Made by a program: the position numbers and the translations under genes
Notes under the pieces: generated by a model
Told to the model about the DNA's origin: nothing
What the model saw: only the letters and a program-made list of their open reading frames with translations
Databases searched by the model: none
Assembly: GCA_015698045.1 (NCBI GenBank)
Contig: BLAL01000229.1
Coordinates: forward strand, 1,586,001-1,650,000
From: Rhizophagus clarus
Lineage: Eukaryota > Glomeromycota > Glomeromycetes > Glomerales > Glomeraceae
Direction: 5' to 3'
DNA: 64,000 bases
Shown: positions 47,021 to 60,150 of the stretch, one piece after another
Position numbering within the stretch: the stretch's first letter is position 1
How the letters are laid out: each line of letters opens with the position of its first letter

Positions 47021-47025
47021 AATAA

Positions 47026-47058
47026 TGACCAAAGTTTTCGGAGTCCATACTGTATAAA
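47026..47058 (+). pseudogene. Stub of a GST start
   Basis: An ATG followed by TKVFGVHTV and a stop is preceded by a GST-type promoter remnant (TTTATAAGTACGATCTTAAA, TTATCGGATTTC). It resembles the first ten codons of a GST exon 1 and then breaks into the promoter region of copy 7. It marks a lost array member. Confidence 0.6.
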
Positions 47059-47184
47059 ATAACTAATGTTTAGATCATAATGATATACTATTTAAAGAAT
47101 CAAAAGTTCTAAGATAAATACGTTCTCAAAAATACCTTGTCGAATATCAATCAAGATTATTTTCAAATATTTTCTCGTATAAAA

Positions 47185-47916
47185 ATGACTATCACAGTTT
47201 TCGGATTCTATGCATCTCCTAAAATTCATATGATATACTACGTTCTTAAAGAACTAGGATTATCTTACGAAGTCATTCAACCAAGTAGTCACGAAGAAAT
47301 TAAAACTCCAGAATATTTAGCTACCAAACATCCTTTGTGGGGGAATAAAAATTTTTTTCGCTTTCACTGAGGTTATATATGCGTCACGACTTACTGATCT
47401 TTTCTTTTTTTTAATAGTGGAAAAATTCCTTATCTCGATGATGGTGAATTTCATATTTACGAATCTCGTGCAATAGCTCGTTATTTGATAAATAAATATC
47501 AAGGAACCAATACTTCTACCGTTCTTATTCCTTCTGAGGTACAAAAAGCCGCTCTGGTAGAACAATTTATTTCAGTAGAAACTTCTTATTATACTGAGCC
47601 TTTATCTAAAATGCTTAAACAACTCACAATAAAGAAACATAAAGACATTGAACTTGATCTTAAAATTATTGACGAAGCTCGTAAAGAATTTGAAAATCTT
47701 TAGATGTTTATGAAAAATTGTTGGAAGGTAAAGATTATTTAACTAGAGAATTCTCTTTAGCTGATATTCTTCACGTTCCTATTACTTCGTTGGTGAAGGT
47801 GATTTATGGAATAAACGTCCTACAGTAATGTTTCTAGATGGTGGAACATTAGCGAACGTGAAAGCTGGAAAAATATTCTCACTGAACATAATTTAGCGCA
47901 ATACACAATAAAATAA
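47185..47916 (+). pseudogene. Glutathione S-transferase pseudogene (copy 7)
   Basis: Exon 1 (47185-47336) reads MTITVFGFYASPKIHMIYYV and is open, with Ser11 kept. Three defects follow: the donor is GTGGGG instead of GTAAGT; exon 2 (from 47418) loses one base in the helical domain, so that EFENL is followed by TAG near 47703 where others read EKTLDVYEK; and further deletions lie near 47788 and 47840. The upstream box is GATAAATA rather than TATAAATA. The remaining sequence to about 47916 still matches WNKRP, SERESW and the end of copies 8 and 9. Confidence 0.85.
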
Positions 47917-48581
47917 TTCGTTAAGTAGCTTATTCTTTACTATGTATATTATATTGTGTAAGCAAACAACACTTATTAGTTAATACTGTATATTACTTTT
48001 ACTTCAAATTATTCTTACAAAATGGAAAAGTGCCTTTTCTTTTTTGTATAACGGTTCTCTTTTATTTATAGATTGTTAAAAGATTCCAATGTATTATTTA
48101 ACGGTCGAACATTTAAAATTAAATTACCCTATAAATAACTAATCACACAACGCATAATTACATAATTACCGAGGTTCCCAAAAGCAAAATTTTTTCGCTG
48201 AATGCCTTCAGTTGGTACGATTATATAATTTAGTCAGAGAAAATAAAAGCAATTCGGATAATATAACTTAACTAATTTATTTAGAGTACAGTGTCTTGTC
48301 ATATGACTTGCAAAATCTCAGACCGGTGTAATGGCAAAAATATACAAAGAACTACTTCAAACAGAGTTAAATAGAGCAACGCACGCGAAATTATTGAATG
48401 AGGCGCAGGCGGCACAGTATAATGCAGTAAAATTATCGCGCCGACAAAATTTCGTAGTCACGTGACTGCGATTAAATTGTTGTGGCGGAAGCTATGTTTG
48501 TGTTGCGTGGAGTGTCGGGATAGCCTCCGGGTAAATTATCCAAATATAGATAAAAAAAAAATTTAAAGAACCGAAATTCCT

Positions 48582-48589
48582 TATAAATA
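48582..48589 (+). promoter_or_regulatory. TATA box of GST copy 8
   Basis: TATAAATA followed by CATTCTCAATACCTTGTCG, 112 bases before the ATG. Confidence 0.65.
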
Positions 48590-48693
48590 CATTCTCAATA
48601 CCTTGTCGAATTTGAAACAAGATTATTTTTATTAAAAAAAGAAAAATATTTTTTTTTTTAAAAAAATAATTAGTAAATGATAAATTGTAAAAA

Positions 48694-49442
48694 ATGACTA
48701 TTACAGTCTTTGGGTTTTCATCATCTCATTGCAGTCTTATGGTATACTACGTTCTTAAGGAACTAGGATTATCTTATGAAGTCGTTCAATCAAGTAGCGA
48801 GGAAATTAAAACTCCAGAATATTTAGCTACCAAACATCCTTTGTAAGTGAAAAAAATTTTTACTGAAGTTATATTTGTCACAGAAACACTACAAGTTACT
48901 GAATTGATCCTTCCTTATTTTTTTTTAAAAGCGGGAAAATTCCTTCTCTTAATGACGATGGATTCCAACTTTATGAAACTCGTGCGATAGTTCGTTATTT
49001 GGTAAATAAATATCAAGGAACCAAAACTTCCACCGTCCTTATTCCTTCTGATGTACAAAAGGCCGCTTTGGTGGAACAATTTATTTCAGTAGAAACCTCT
49101 TATTATACTGGACCTCTATTTAAAATAGTTAAACCACTCGCATTGAAGAAACATAAAGGCATTGAGCCTGATCTTAAAAGTGTTAACGAAAGTCGTGAAG
49201 AACTTGAAAAAACTTTAGATGTTTATGAAAAATTGTTGGAAGGCAAAGATTATTTAACTGGAGAATTTTCTTTAGCTGATCTTCTTCATGTTCCTCTTAC
49301 TTTTTTCGCTTTTAGTGCTGGTGAAGGTGATTTGTGGAATAAACGTCCTAATGTTTCTAGATGGTGGAAGAACATTAGCGAACGTGAAAGTTGGAAAAAT
49401 ATTTTCACTGAATATAATTTAGCGCAATACGCAACAAAATAA
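48694..49442 (+). CDS. Glutathione S-transferase, phi-like (copy 8)
   Basis: Exons 48694-48842 and 48932-49442 give 219 residues. Ser11 is the third of three serines in GFSSSHCSL. Exon 1 is one codon shorter (VVQSSSEEI). The acceptor is TTTTAAAAG, which departs from the AATAG of the other copies, but the joined frame reads FGKIPSLNDDGF without break. Glu65-Thr66 and IVRYLV follow. The C-terminus is extended to NLAQYATK, as in copy 9, its closest relative. Confidence 0.87.
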
Positions 49443-50758
49443 TTCTGCTAAATAGCTTCAGTATTCTTCACTTATGTATATTATATTGTGTAAGCAAACA
49501 GCATTTATTTTTATTTTTAAATAAATGGTAATTTTTAACAACGGTTTCAGACTTTCAGTCTTTCAAAAAAAAATACATTTTTTCACAATTGAGAATCTAA
49601 TTCCTCCTTACATAGTACTTAAAGTTACTTCAGATTTGTCCAAGTCATTAGGAGTCGGTATACTTACAAAAGAAAAAGTGTCTTTTCTTTTTGTAGAACG
49701 GTTTCCTTTTTTTGTAGATTGTCAAAAGGTTCCATGTGATATCGGACATTTTAAGATAAAATTAAATTAATTTAACCACACGATGCATAATAATTACCGA
49801 GGTTCTTGGAAACGAAAATTTTTTTGCTGAATGGTATGATTATGGAATTTGACATAAAAATTAAAATTTGGATAATGTAACGTAACTAATTCGCAACTAG
49901 AATGGTTCATACAACGAAGTATTTACTTAAATATACTTTATAATATACTTTATACGAAATATGAAGATTATGAGAATTTTTAAACTGCACCGCTGGGTTT
50001 AAAGATATTTAGAGGTGTCTATTAATGACTAGGTAAATAATAGATTGGCTTGGTTTGGAGATGAATGTATAGTGTCTCTTATAACTTGCAAAGGCACGCT
50101 GATGTGATGACAAAATTATTGAATGAGGCGCAGGCATAGTAGTAGGACGCAATATGAAGGATTTACTTTGTAGTTTAGGAACTAGTTTTTAAATTTTGTA
50201 ATATAAGCGTTATATATATTCGTTGTTTGCTAATCCATTTGTTTGAAGAAATTTTCTCTCCCAAAGTGTTATATAAGAACTCTTCTATAGTAGTACAACA
50301 TGATTGCATTTTTTTTCATATTGTTGTCAATGCGTACAATAGTATTTTTGTCATGTTTTATACGTCTATCGTATAAAAATTAAAATTGTTGTTATTGTAG
50401 TTATTAAGATCGGAAATTGTAATTTTCAAATGTGACGCGATCTTTGATTAGAAAAAAAGAAATTTACCGACAATTGAATATATCTGCTGAGTTTCATATA
50501 AAATCGTTAACTATGTGTGTAAAAAAACTTTGCGTGACTCATTGATTTGATCGTGGCTGAACCTGTATGACTCAATAACTATCGTATGGGTATGACATAT
50601 GAGTCACATTGATGTCCTCTAGACTCAGTTTTTGTTAACAGAGTACTGCGCAATATGTACGATAAACCAATATATATATTAACACCTCAACTTCTCAACA
50701 ACTTAATATCTCTTCACTCGTAAATCTATTATTATTTTTTTTAAAAAAAAAAATTTTA

Positions 50759-51015
50759 AACATAACGACTTTATCGAACCATTAAAATTTTTATTTATTT
50801 TATTCTTTTTAAAAACGATTTCTAAAAACCGTTATTTTTATTTTTTTTTAAAAAAAACCTTTTTTATCATAGCAGTTTATTAAACTGTTAAATTTTTATT
50901 TTATTTTCTCTTTAAAACCGTTATTGTTATTTTTTTTTTTCAAAAAACTTTTTTTTAGTCATAACGGTTTATCAAACCGTTAAAAAATTTTTTTTTATTG
51001 TATTTATTCTTTAAA
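50759..51015. repeat. Tandem repeat of AACGGTTT...AAACCGTT palindromes
   Basis: Three units of about 90-100 bases start CATAACGACTTTATCGAACC, CATAGCAGTTTATTAAACTG and CATAACGGTTTATCAAACCG. Each continues with a T-rich run and AAACCGTTATT. Each unit start can fold on itself. Confidence 0.65.
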
Positions 51016-51479
51016 CGCGTTCTTAATTATCTCTCAACAACTTCTCTCATCTTCCATTAATATTTAAATAAAACTCTCGTAATATAACTTCTCGTACAAC
51101 ATTTTTAGACAGTTGGCTCTTCGGTAGTATTTTGGTGAGTATCTTTTCTTCGTTTCATTTTATTGTTTTATGACGTTTACTAACGACTCGTTTTTACTCC
51201 TTTTTAGACGGTTGATTCATAGATTTACTGCTACAGCTCACTTTGCTTTAACCCATCGTGAAAAGGGTAAGGGATTTTTATCTTTTCTTTTCTTTTTTTT
51301 ATCCTTGAAATTTACTAACCTTTATATTATTTCTACGCAATGAATCCAGCGGAAATACAAGTTGTTCAGTATTGTTATTAATACGTTTAAGAAGAATTTC
51401 TTTGCTCATCAAATGGCCTCTCATCTATTGCTCTTTTTATTGGAAGTAGAAGAAGGGGAAAATGACGAAATAATATTAA

Positions 51480-51930
51480 GGTACTATTCTATTATTAAAT
51501 ACTGTGAAGGTTCGAAAAGCAATGTCCAAGTGACCTATCAGTAATTGTTGCATTGTGGGGCTAGCACATAACTGATAGATTATGATTTAGATTGGATTTC
51601 AAATTCCCTGTTGAAGTTTTTGCAACAGTCATCTTTTTCATATGCTCATTTGCTTTCATTAAGGTTTTTTTTGGATTCAGAGAACTGGAAGCACTTCGTG
51701 GCCACAATTATGTGATTATAGCATAATTGTGAACGTCCTTCCTGTCTCCAGAAATTTCTGAGATGATTGTTAAATGTTTGTCATAAGGTCATTGTGCATG
51801 AATAACAGACGTTGGTGATGTAACTTGTGCAATCTGCCTTGGGAAAGTCAATGAGGTGGGACCTGGAGTCCATTCACCTACATTTATGCTTTTCTGAAAG
51901 GGCGTCTTTATATATTTCAGATTAAGCAAA
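51480..51930. repeat. Dispersed repeat, copy 1
   Basis: It shares several blocks in the same order with 57800-58330, including GATTCAGAGAACTGGAAGC, CTTCGTGGCCACA and GTGAACGTCCTTC, then a decayed CAGAAAT block. No frame is conserved between the two. Class unknown. Confidence 0.6.
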
Positions 51931-54895
51931 TGTTCTGTTATCATCATGCCATCCATTTATAATTTTTTTTTAATTGTTTTAGTACTGTATTAACATCTTT
52001 TATTTATTCTTTTTTTTTTTAAGTACTAAAAACTTATTTCACTGACTGATACTAAAAGGTACTTACAGTATATATATATATTTCTCCTTTATTTTTTTTT
52101 TTATTTATTATTTTTATATTACGATTATAGAGAAGTAAATAACTTTATATTAAATAACTTCGCTGTTATTTCTCCATGATATTATAATAATCTAGGGCTA
52201 CTCATTATACAAATACTTGAAAACAATTCTAACCATAGATTCTGTTTTATGTAAAGTCTATAATTAGTAAATAATTATTTCAATAAATAACAGAAGTATA
52301 ATACAACTACCAAATGATAGTTGAAATTCTTTAACCAATAGAATTGTAGAATGCATCAAATATCTTGTGATTCGCACAAAGCCTGTCATCTTCAGTTGAA
52401 AACCACCAATTTGTTAATATGTGATTATGAAACTCCCGGGTTCTTCTACAACTGACATTAATTTAGAATTAAATAAACTACATTGCATAATAAACGATAT
52501 TTGTTTATTTGAATACTAATGCTAGTCAGAAGAAAAGTCACTAATAGTTTTATTTTAATTCTGGTAAAAATCGAGATTAGTCGAATCGAAATCAAATTTA
52601 CGGGTCCTTGCACCTATGTCCATTTCACTATTAATTCGTTCTGTCAAATTCCATGCATTCCATGCACTCATATGAAATTGGAAAAAAATTTTGAAAAATT
52701 TGGTTCGTCAAATTTATGCATTCCATGCGTGGGATACTCAGACAACGAAAAGAATTATTTTCAACGGCAAAAAAGGTATATGATGGTTTATTATTTTAGT
52801 TAGTACATACGTCATTAATCCAAAGTAGCGCTAAAATTCGATTACTTATTTGTGTTTGTTATTGATTGTTATACAAATTTGGATTTTTCTTTTTGAGATA
52901 TAATGACGTATGATTAATTTTACCTTCTTTTTTTCGGATATTGCTTCCGTATCAAAAATCTCATGGGAATATTGCCATGCAATAGGAATGAGAAGAGTTA
53001 CCATCACTTGTATTATTTTTTTGTATCATTGAAAATACATATAAATCACCTTTATTTCTTCACCACTGAATCAATAAATTTATATTTTGTAAAAATGCCT
53101 TTCCTAAATCGATCATATCAATCCCAAAGTCACCAGAAAAAGAGGAGACTAAGAAGAAAAATTATAAATATTATCGAGGATCTTCATTGAATAACGACCT
53201 GCTCAGAAGGATTTAAATCTCCTTAACAAAATTCGTTTAACTCTTTCGCGAATCAACTATTTAACGGGTCGTACATTCCAGACAAATTTTACACTATATA
53301 AAAAATTTTACTTTATTAAATTCTTAAATTACGTGAAAATCGTCAAATCTCCCTTACATTTATATTTATCATTTATCTCACTGAGATCACGGCTGCTCCG
53401 TTAAAATCATGATATTACGAGTTTTGGCTTTTGGTTTTATTAAGGTATTAACAGCCAGAAATTTACTATTGCGCGCTCCAAACAAAAATTTATGCTTTTT
53501 CATAACTGTTTATACTGTATGTATAATAGTATAACTATATTTCTATACGTGCACAACATAGATTAGATTTTAAGTCCTAATTTTGGTTACATTATAATCC
53601 TCTTTTTATAAGAGTATAAGACGAGGAAAAATTATACATTTACAAATCGTTACGATGAAATATACGGAATATGATTAAGGGTTATAAGAATTGTACATTT
53701 ATTGAGCTTCTTATTTTAATAAAATAAGTTTAATGTAAAAAATCGAGAGTTAGAATTTAGGTTAATTATGTTATATATATTCCTTAAATAAAATCTTCAT
53801 TAGAATTTTATGCCATTTGTCACGTTTTAGGTTTATTTTTGATTTGTAAAAAAAACCTTTATCTCGAATAATTGAATTGTCCAAGAACAGCTTCTGATCT
53901 GTCTGCTGAACCAAATTCGTAGTGAAAATAAAAATAAATATACTAGCAAATAAAATTTTTTTTTTTTATATTTCCGCGTTTATTGTTTTAAACTTTCGTA
54001 ATACAAGATCTTCCAATAATGGTTTCTGGAGCTGTTCCTGAAAAATTGTATAAATGAAAACGTACGTAAAACTTTGTCATGATGCTGAAATTATTAATTA
54101 TACGGAAAGAATAGTTTGTTAAAACACTTCCATATGCACTTAAAATAAATCATTAGATAAACTAGACGACAAAAATATGGAAAATACCAAAGTATAATCA
54201 CTAATTTACATTATGATTATTATTTTAGATTTCATTATTCTTTATGAAAAATTGAATTAGATAGTTTCTAGACCGACAAAAACTGTCCAACTAAAAAAAA
54301 CCGATTGGACAAGTTCGAACCTATTATTAACGGATATAACTGGTTTACAATTAAACTTCGTTATATGTAACAGGCGGTTTTAGATGAATTATATTTTTTT
54401 AGAGTCGTAATATAATGAAAAACAGTCAAAAACTAAAAAAAATATAAGCATTCATAACTGCCACACGAACCACTCATTCGATATATTAAAAAAAACCTAA
54501 TTACGGAGTATTAAACCAGTAATTAACCTTTTATACATCATGTTTCCACTGAATAATGTTACCGTCAAACTATTGTTAAATCCTTTGCTAATATTGTCAA
54601 ACAGTTTGGCGATATGAAAATAATTTTCCATGTTTGGATAAAATTCAAAATTAAGTAATTCTGTAAAAATTTTCTTTTTAGAAGTTCTCGTGAAATCCCA
54701 AAGGAGTCTCATTTCCTTTATAGGAAAATTATAAAATTTAAAAGATTTGCATCTAAAAAAATGTATGTTGAACACGTGGAGTGTTGGGATACCCTCATAT
54801 CGGAAATCGGGTAAATTATCCAAATATAGATAAATAAAATTGATCGATTAGATAAAGTAAACTGGGTTCATGCTATTTAAAGAACAGAAATTCCT

Positions 54896-54903
54896 TATAA
54901 ATA
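54896..54903 (+). promoter_or_regulatory. TATA box of GST copy 9
   Basis: TATAAATA in TTCCTTATAAATACATTC, 131 bases before the ATG. Confidence 0.65.
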
Positions 54904-55026
54904 CATTCATTCTCTATAAATAAAACTGTAAATAAATAAATTTCAATCAAGATTATATTTATTAAAAAAAAAAAAATTTTTTTTTTCTTTTAAAAAACAT
55001 CAATAAATAAAAAAAACTCGTAAAAA

Positions 55027-55781
55027 ATGACTATTACAGTCTTCGGATTTTCAACATCTCATTACAGTCTTATGATATACTACGTTCTTAAAGAACTAGG
55101 ATTATCTTATGAAGTCGTTCAACCAAGTAATCACGAGGAAATTAAAGCTCCAAAATATTTAGCTACCAAACATCCTTTGTAAATGAAATTTTTTTTTACT
55201 TTCACTGAAGTTATATGTACGACACCCTTCACAAGTTATTGATCTTATCGTCCTTCTTTTTTTTTAATAGTGGAAAAATTCCTAGTCTCGATGATGATGA
55301 ATTTCATATTTACGAAACTCGTGCAATAGCTCGTTATTTGATAAATAAATATCAAGGAACAAAAACTTCCACCGTCCTTATTCCTTCTGATGTACAAAAG
55401 GCCGCTTTGGTGGAACAATTTATTTCAGTAGAAACCTCTTATTATTTTGAACCTCTATTTAAAATGCTTAAACCAATCGCAATGAAGATACATAAAGGCA
55501 TTGAGCCTGACCTTAAAATTGTTAACGAAGGTCGGGAAGAATTTGAAAAAACTTTAGATGTTTATGAAAAATTGTTGGAAGGCAAAGATTATTTAACTGG
55601 AGAATTTTCTTTAGCTGATCTTCTTCATGTTCCTCTTACTTCTTACGGTTTTAGCGCTGGTGAAGGTGATTTGTGGAATAAACGTCCTAATGTTTCTAGA
55701 TGGTGGAAGAACATTAGCGAACGTGAAAGCTGGAAAAATATTTTCACTGAATATAATTTAGCGCAATACGCAACAAAATAA
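55027..55781 (+). CDS. Glutathione S-transferase, phi-like (copy 9)
   Basis: Exons 55027-55178 and 55271-55781, 220 residues. The donor is GTAAAT. Ser11 is in GFSTSHYSLMIYYV; GKIPSL and Glu66-Thr67 follow. Helix 4 reads TSYYFEPLFKMLKPIAMKIH. The tail NLAQYATK and the 3' flank to about 55850 are nearly identical to copy 8, while helix 4 is not. That pattern fits a recent duplication or gene conversion combined with change at the presumed substrate site. Confidence 0.9.
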
Positions 55782-58700
55782 TTCTGCTAAATAGCTTCAG
55801 TATTCTTCACTTATGTATATTTATATTGTGTAAGCAAACAGCTTTTATTAGTTAATATATTTAAATAAATGGTTTGAGAACCTAAAGTTACTTTCAGATT
55901 TTGTCCAAATCTTTAGGAGTCGGTGTTTCCCACAGAAAGGAAGTGTCTTTTCTTTTTTGTAGAACGGTTCTCTTTTTTGTAGGCTGTCAAAAGATTCTAT
56001 TAGATATCGGATCCTGTCCCAAGGTATTATTTAACTGTCGGACATTTAAAATAAAAATTACCTTATAAATAACTAATCACACGACGCATAATTACCGAGG
56101 TTCTCAGAAGCAAAATTTTTTTGCTGAGTCCTTGGTACGATTATATAATTTAGTCAGAGAAAATAAAAGCAATTCGGATAATATAACGTAACTAATTAAA
56201 TCATAAGGCAACATTAATTTAAGTCATTTCGTAACCAGAATGGATCATACAATGAAGTGTTTACTTTAAATATACTTCATTATTTATTAATTATTATTGG
56301 CTTGAGAATTTTTAATCTACACCACAGAGTTTGAAGATATTTAGAGGTAACTAGTAATAACTAGTAGGTAATTAATGTATTCAAGGCAGATTGGAGGTGA
56401 TCAATCACAATATTATTTTTTTAACTTATTAATTAATTTTCATGCATGGTCGTGTTAGTTTTTTTTTTTTATTAATATACATATAGTACATTGTAACATT
56501 GGACAAAAATTGATCGATAAATGGCTGGGTATTATAAGTCATATGTTATTACTCATTGATTTTGTAACTTAGTCATCCATGTGCAATTTTTTTGAACAAA
56601 TTTTTATTGGACAATACGAACAAATTTTTTTTTTTTTTTTGTTGAAGATAGCCGCGTCATAGGCAGTGCTTTACTAATGTAAAATTAATTACATATACAC
56701 ATAACTACAAATGTTAAACTATGAAAGAACATTAGTGAGACTGGGCTACCTGAAAAGAGTCCCCGGTAAAAAAAAGTGGGACGGTTAAAGGGAAGGGGAA
56801 AGAGATAGGGAAAGGAACATAAAGGGGAACAGGAATCCACAAATTACTTCTTGGTTCTTTGAACATATACGTTCATTCATTTGCATCGCTAGCTGGCGAA
56901 GGAGATCCCACCTTAACACCTCAGAATGCTATTATACCCCTTAAAAGAAAATAAAAAAAACAAAATCTACCTAAAAAAAGAAACAAATTAGTAAGTCTTG
57001 TTCGAGTCTGGCGAGGTTCTCCAATTACCAGGGTACCAACGGACGTCGATCTTTCAGACGTTCAAGAACTTCATCATGGGCCAAGAGACGGTATATCGTA
57101 AATCATGTCTTTAATTGGTCTTTTAACTATCGACTACTACGTCATTATTTAGCGTCACATGTTGAACTGTGCCCCGTTTTTTTTGTCTTCTTACTTTCGT
57201 TAATTGCTGCGGTGATCATCGGGTATATCGACGATTACGGCGTTATCGTTCGTGACGATGGTTGGTGCACTAGGCAAAACTTGCCGCTAATGGATTTAGA
57301 TTGAACGCTTCTCCTGAATAGGAATCTGAACTGGGGCTTCTGAGAAGCTTTCTTCAGTCCACGTGAGTAGAGCATTAATTCGTCACAATGATTGATATTA
57401 TGACTCACATGACTCAAGATTTATACAATTATTATAACTAGTAGTATTACAATTAGTTTGTCATAATGATTGTATAACATATATACTATGACTCATATTA
57501 TGACAAAGATTTTTTCTTATAAAATCCTTAAATTTCTTTTTTTTTTTATAATTCCCTTGTCTTTTTTTTTATATATAATAACTTCCTTTTTCCTATTTTC
57601 TTTTTACATTTTTATTATTTTCTTTATTTTTTTTTCATTTATTACTTTAGAGGAAGTGATGACATTCTTTAATCCTTTAATTAATTTAACCTAATTTTAA
57701 ATTAAGAGAAGATCAAAAGGAACTTTTGGTTATATGTTTGAAGACTTTGTAATGCTCTACCTTCACTAGAAGATTTTAGGGAACAAAAGACCTCCTTTTA
57801 AAACTATCACAATTGGATAATAAATATAAGGTACTATTGTTTTCATTAAATGCTTGCTGTGAAGGTTGTTGAAAGGCAACTCCAAGTGCACCTAATCAAA
57901 GGTGTTAGCAATGCGCATCCTGATTAGTGTATTGACTTAGATGGTGGGTTCCTAGAGCCTCTTTGTTGAGATCTATCATTCTGGAGGAGGAATGGTTATG
58001 TACCTTTCTCAACAAACCAATATTGTTTGGCATCTTTTTCAAGCAGTTGTTTTTGTTTCATTAGGGAATTTTTGATTCAGAGAACTGGAAGCGCTTCGTG
58101 GCCACAGTTTGGGTAACCTGCTGTGAACGTCCTTCTCTGTTTTCAGAAATCCTCTGATGAGACAAATCTCTGTGTGCGAAGTTTTGTTATACAGATGCTT
58201 TATGAAAGACGCCCTTAATATATTTCATAATGCATCATGTTTTCATCAACTATTCATGTTAAGGTTTTTTGGTTAAATAGTACTAGTACTTACATTTTCT
58301 TTCTTTATTTCAGATTTATAAATTTTAGGCTTAAGAAAATTATCTTTACACGGTTTGTGAGAATAAAGTCCATAGCTAATAGGTAGATGAATTTTTTCAA
58401 CCTAAATAAGATTGTTTTGCTAAAGGAGTGATTTATTTATAATATAAATTTTTCTCTCATAATTTATTACAATGTTAATTTACATTCGTTTTCGATGATG
58501 GCTGGGCTGTTATCTGGTCCTTCTTCTGGGAATCAAGTCTTCTATTGCCATTTATTTGTCTAATAGGTGATTCCACATTCTTCACCTTTTTTTGTTTCAC
58601 TTGTAACTAACATTCATTATTTGAAACCTTGACGAATTGATAATCCACAAATCTTTTGAAGTAAGCTAACAAGATTCTTTAGCCTGAAGCTGCACGTATT

Positions 58701-59440
58701 GCTTTATAGCTTTTAACACCATTTTTAATGTTATGCGTCACTAACATATCTGCAGGTTTGTTGTTTGTTAACCACAGATTTGATCCATGCATCGCTTCAG
58801 GGCAATTATAGAGGGTTAATTGAAATATTCACGCTTCTTGCACTCTTTTAGTTTCAATCACCTGGGTACCAGTATACCGGAGTATCCTTTAGTGTGTACA
58901 TTCAAGAGTCAGATCGTTTAGTACTATCCTTAATCTTCAAGGTTTTATATTTTTTTTTTTGTACTAAAATCGAAAACATTATCTGTTATTATTTTTTCCG
59001 CACATTAAAAATTAAGTTTAAAAGTATAATCGATTATTTGTCTACTGTTCTTTTTTTTTTTATAAAAAATTAGGAAGCGAAATTAGATTTTTAAGAATTT
59101 GATCGATTAGATAGTCATCAATTAAGTGAAAATCGATTTTATTCGATCACAAATATTGTGATTGATGTGCAGTGTCTCTTGTCATGACCTGCAATTTATG
59201 AAATTTCAAAGGGTTTTCATCGGACCTTCATTCGCGTAAGTGGTATATATACCCTCGATTTATGATTATTCATGGATCGACTAAAAATATCGGTAAATTG
59301 TTTCAGAGTCTCCGTTCCTTTCAGACCGGAAATCAGATGAATCTAAAGATAAAAGGAAGATATGTATTCTGTAAAATAATTAATATTGCGAATTATAATA
59401 AGATTGATTGATTAGAAATCAAAGGTAAAATAATTTTTTT
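55782..59440. other. Long intergenic region between copies 9 and 10
   Basis: No gene supported. It contains the second copy of a dispersed repeat (57800-58330), a purine-rich patch (56785-56830), and a less AT-rich stretch (56870-57330) in which I find no frame or RNA signature. From about 59160 the GST upstream block resumes (GTCATGACCTGCAATTTATG). Confidence 0.5.
57800..58330. repeat. Dispersed repeat, copy 2
   Basis: Second copy of the repeat at 51480-51930; it is longer on its left side, with TGAAAGGCAACTCCAAGTGC and GGTGTTAGCAATGCGCATCC. No coding frame or clear ends. Confidence 0.6.
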
Positions 59441-59463
59441 AGACCGAAACCATACTAGCCCAA

Positions 59464-59552
59464 TATAAAGCTCTTGCACCAAATAGCCATACCAAATGGG
59501 CTTATGCACGTATTTAATATCACTTTTAAATGCTTATTTGGCACAAGTTTTA
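59464..59552. mobile_element. Small foldback insertion at the broken 5' end of copy 10
   Basis: CTCTTGCACCAAATAGCCAT on the left is matched, inverted and imperfectly, by ATGCTTATTTGGCACAAGTT on the right, around a core containing GGGCTTATGCACG. It directly abuts the GST remnant at CTAGGATTATC. Confidence 0.5.
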
Positions 59553-60150
59553 CTAGGATTATCTTATGGAATTGTTCAACCAAGTAGTTACGAAGAAATT
59601 AAACCTCCAGAATATTTAGCTACCAAGTATCCTTTGTAGTAAAATTTTTTTTAACTTCACAAGTTACTGATCTTTTTTAATAGTGGAAGAGCTACTTATC
59701 TTGATGATGATGAATTCCATATTTACGAAACTCGAGCAATAACTCGTTATTTAGTAAATAAGTATCAAGGAACCAAAACTTTCACCATCCTTATTCCTTC
59801 TGATGTACAAAAAGCCGCTTTGGTGGAACAATTTATTTCAATAGAAGCATCTTATTATATTTAACATTTGTTTAAAATGTTTAGACAACTCGTAATGAAG
59901 AAATATTATGATTGTTAACGAAGTACGTGAAGAACTTGAAAAAACTTTAGATGTTCATGAAAAATTGTTGGAGGGAAGGAAAAGATTATTTAACTGGAGA
60001 ATCCTTTATGCTCCTCTTACTTTGTATGCTATCAATGCTGGTGAATGAGATTTATGGAATAAACGTCCTAATGTTTCTAGATGGTTGAAGAACATTATTG
60101 AACATGAAAGCCGGCAAAATATTGTCACTGAATATAAAGCTTTTTTTTAA
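59553..60150 (+). pseudogene. Glutathione S-transferase pseudogene (copy 10)
   Basis: Only the last part of exon 1 remains (59553-59635, from LGLSYGIVQPSSYEEIK), followed by an altered donor GTAGTA and exon 2 from 59684 (GRATYLDDDEFHIYETRAITRYLVNKY). Exon 2 has an in-frame TAA in the helix-4 segment (SYYI, stop), a deletion after MKKYY, extra bases before KDYLTGE, loss of the FSLADLL segment, and a stop at GE-TGA before DLWNKRP. The promoter, ATG and first 22 codons are gone, replaced by a small foldback sequence. Confidence 0.85.

Larger units (their letters stand above)
49443..54700. other. Long intergenic region between copies 8 and 9
   Basis: No gene is supported over about 5 kb. Contents: a diverged GST 3' flank (to about 49950), a GAATGAGGCGCAGGC patch at 50115 shared with 48395, a three-unit palindromic repeat (50759-51015), a dispersed repeat copy (51480-51930), and AT-rich DNA with short frames that have no motifs (52519-52803, 52963-53190, 54497-54823). 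Confidence 0.5.

Noticed and set aside
52519-52803. Plus-strand frame of 94 codons with several Cys (IPCIPCTHM)
   Set aside because: The cysteines come from a repeated CCATGCATTCCATGCA word; no family pattern and no other evidence.
57235-57694. Short frames on both strands in the spacer after copy 9
   Set aside because: Phe/Ile-rich or motif-free, shorter than expected by coding evidence; no match within the window.
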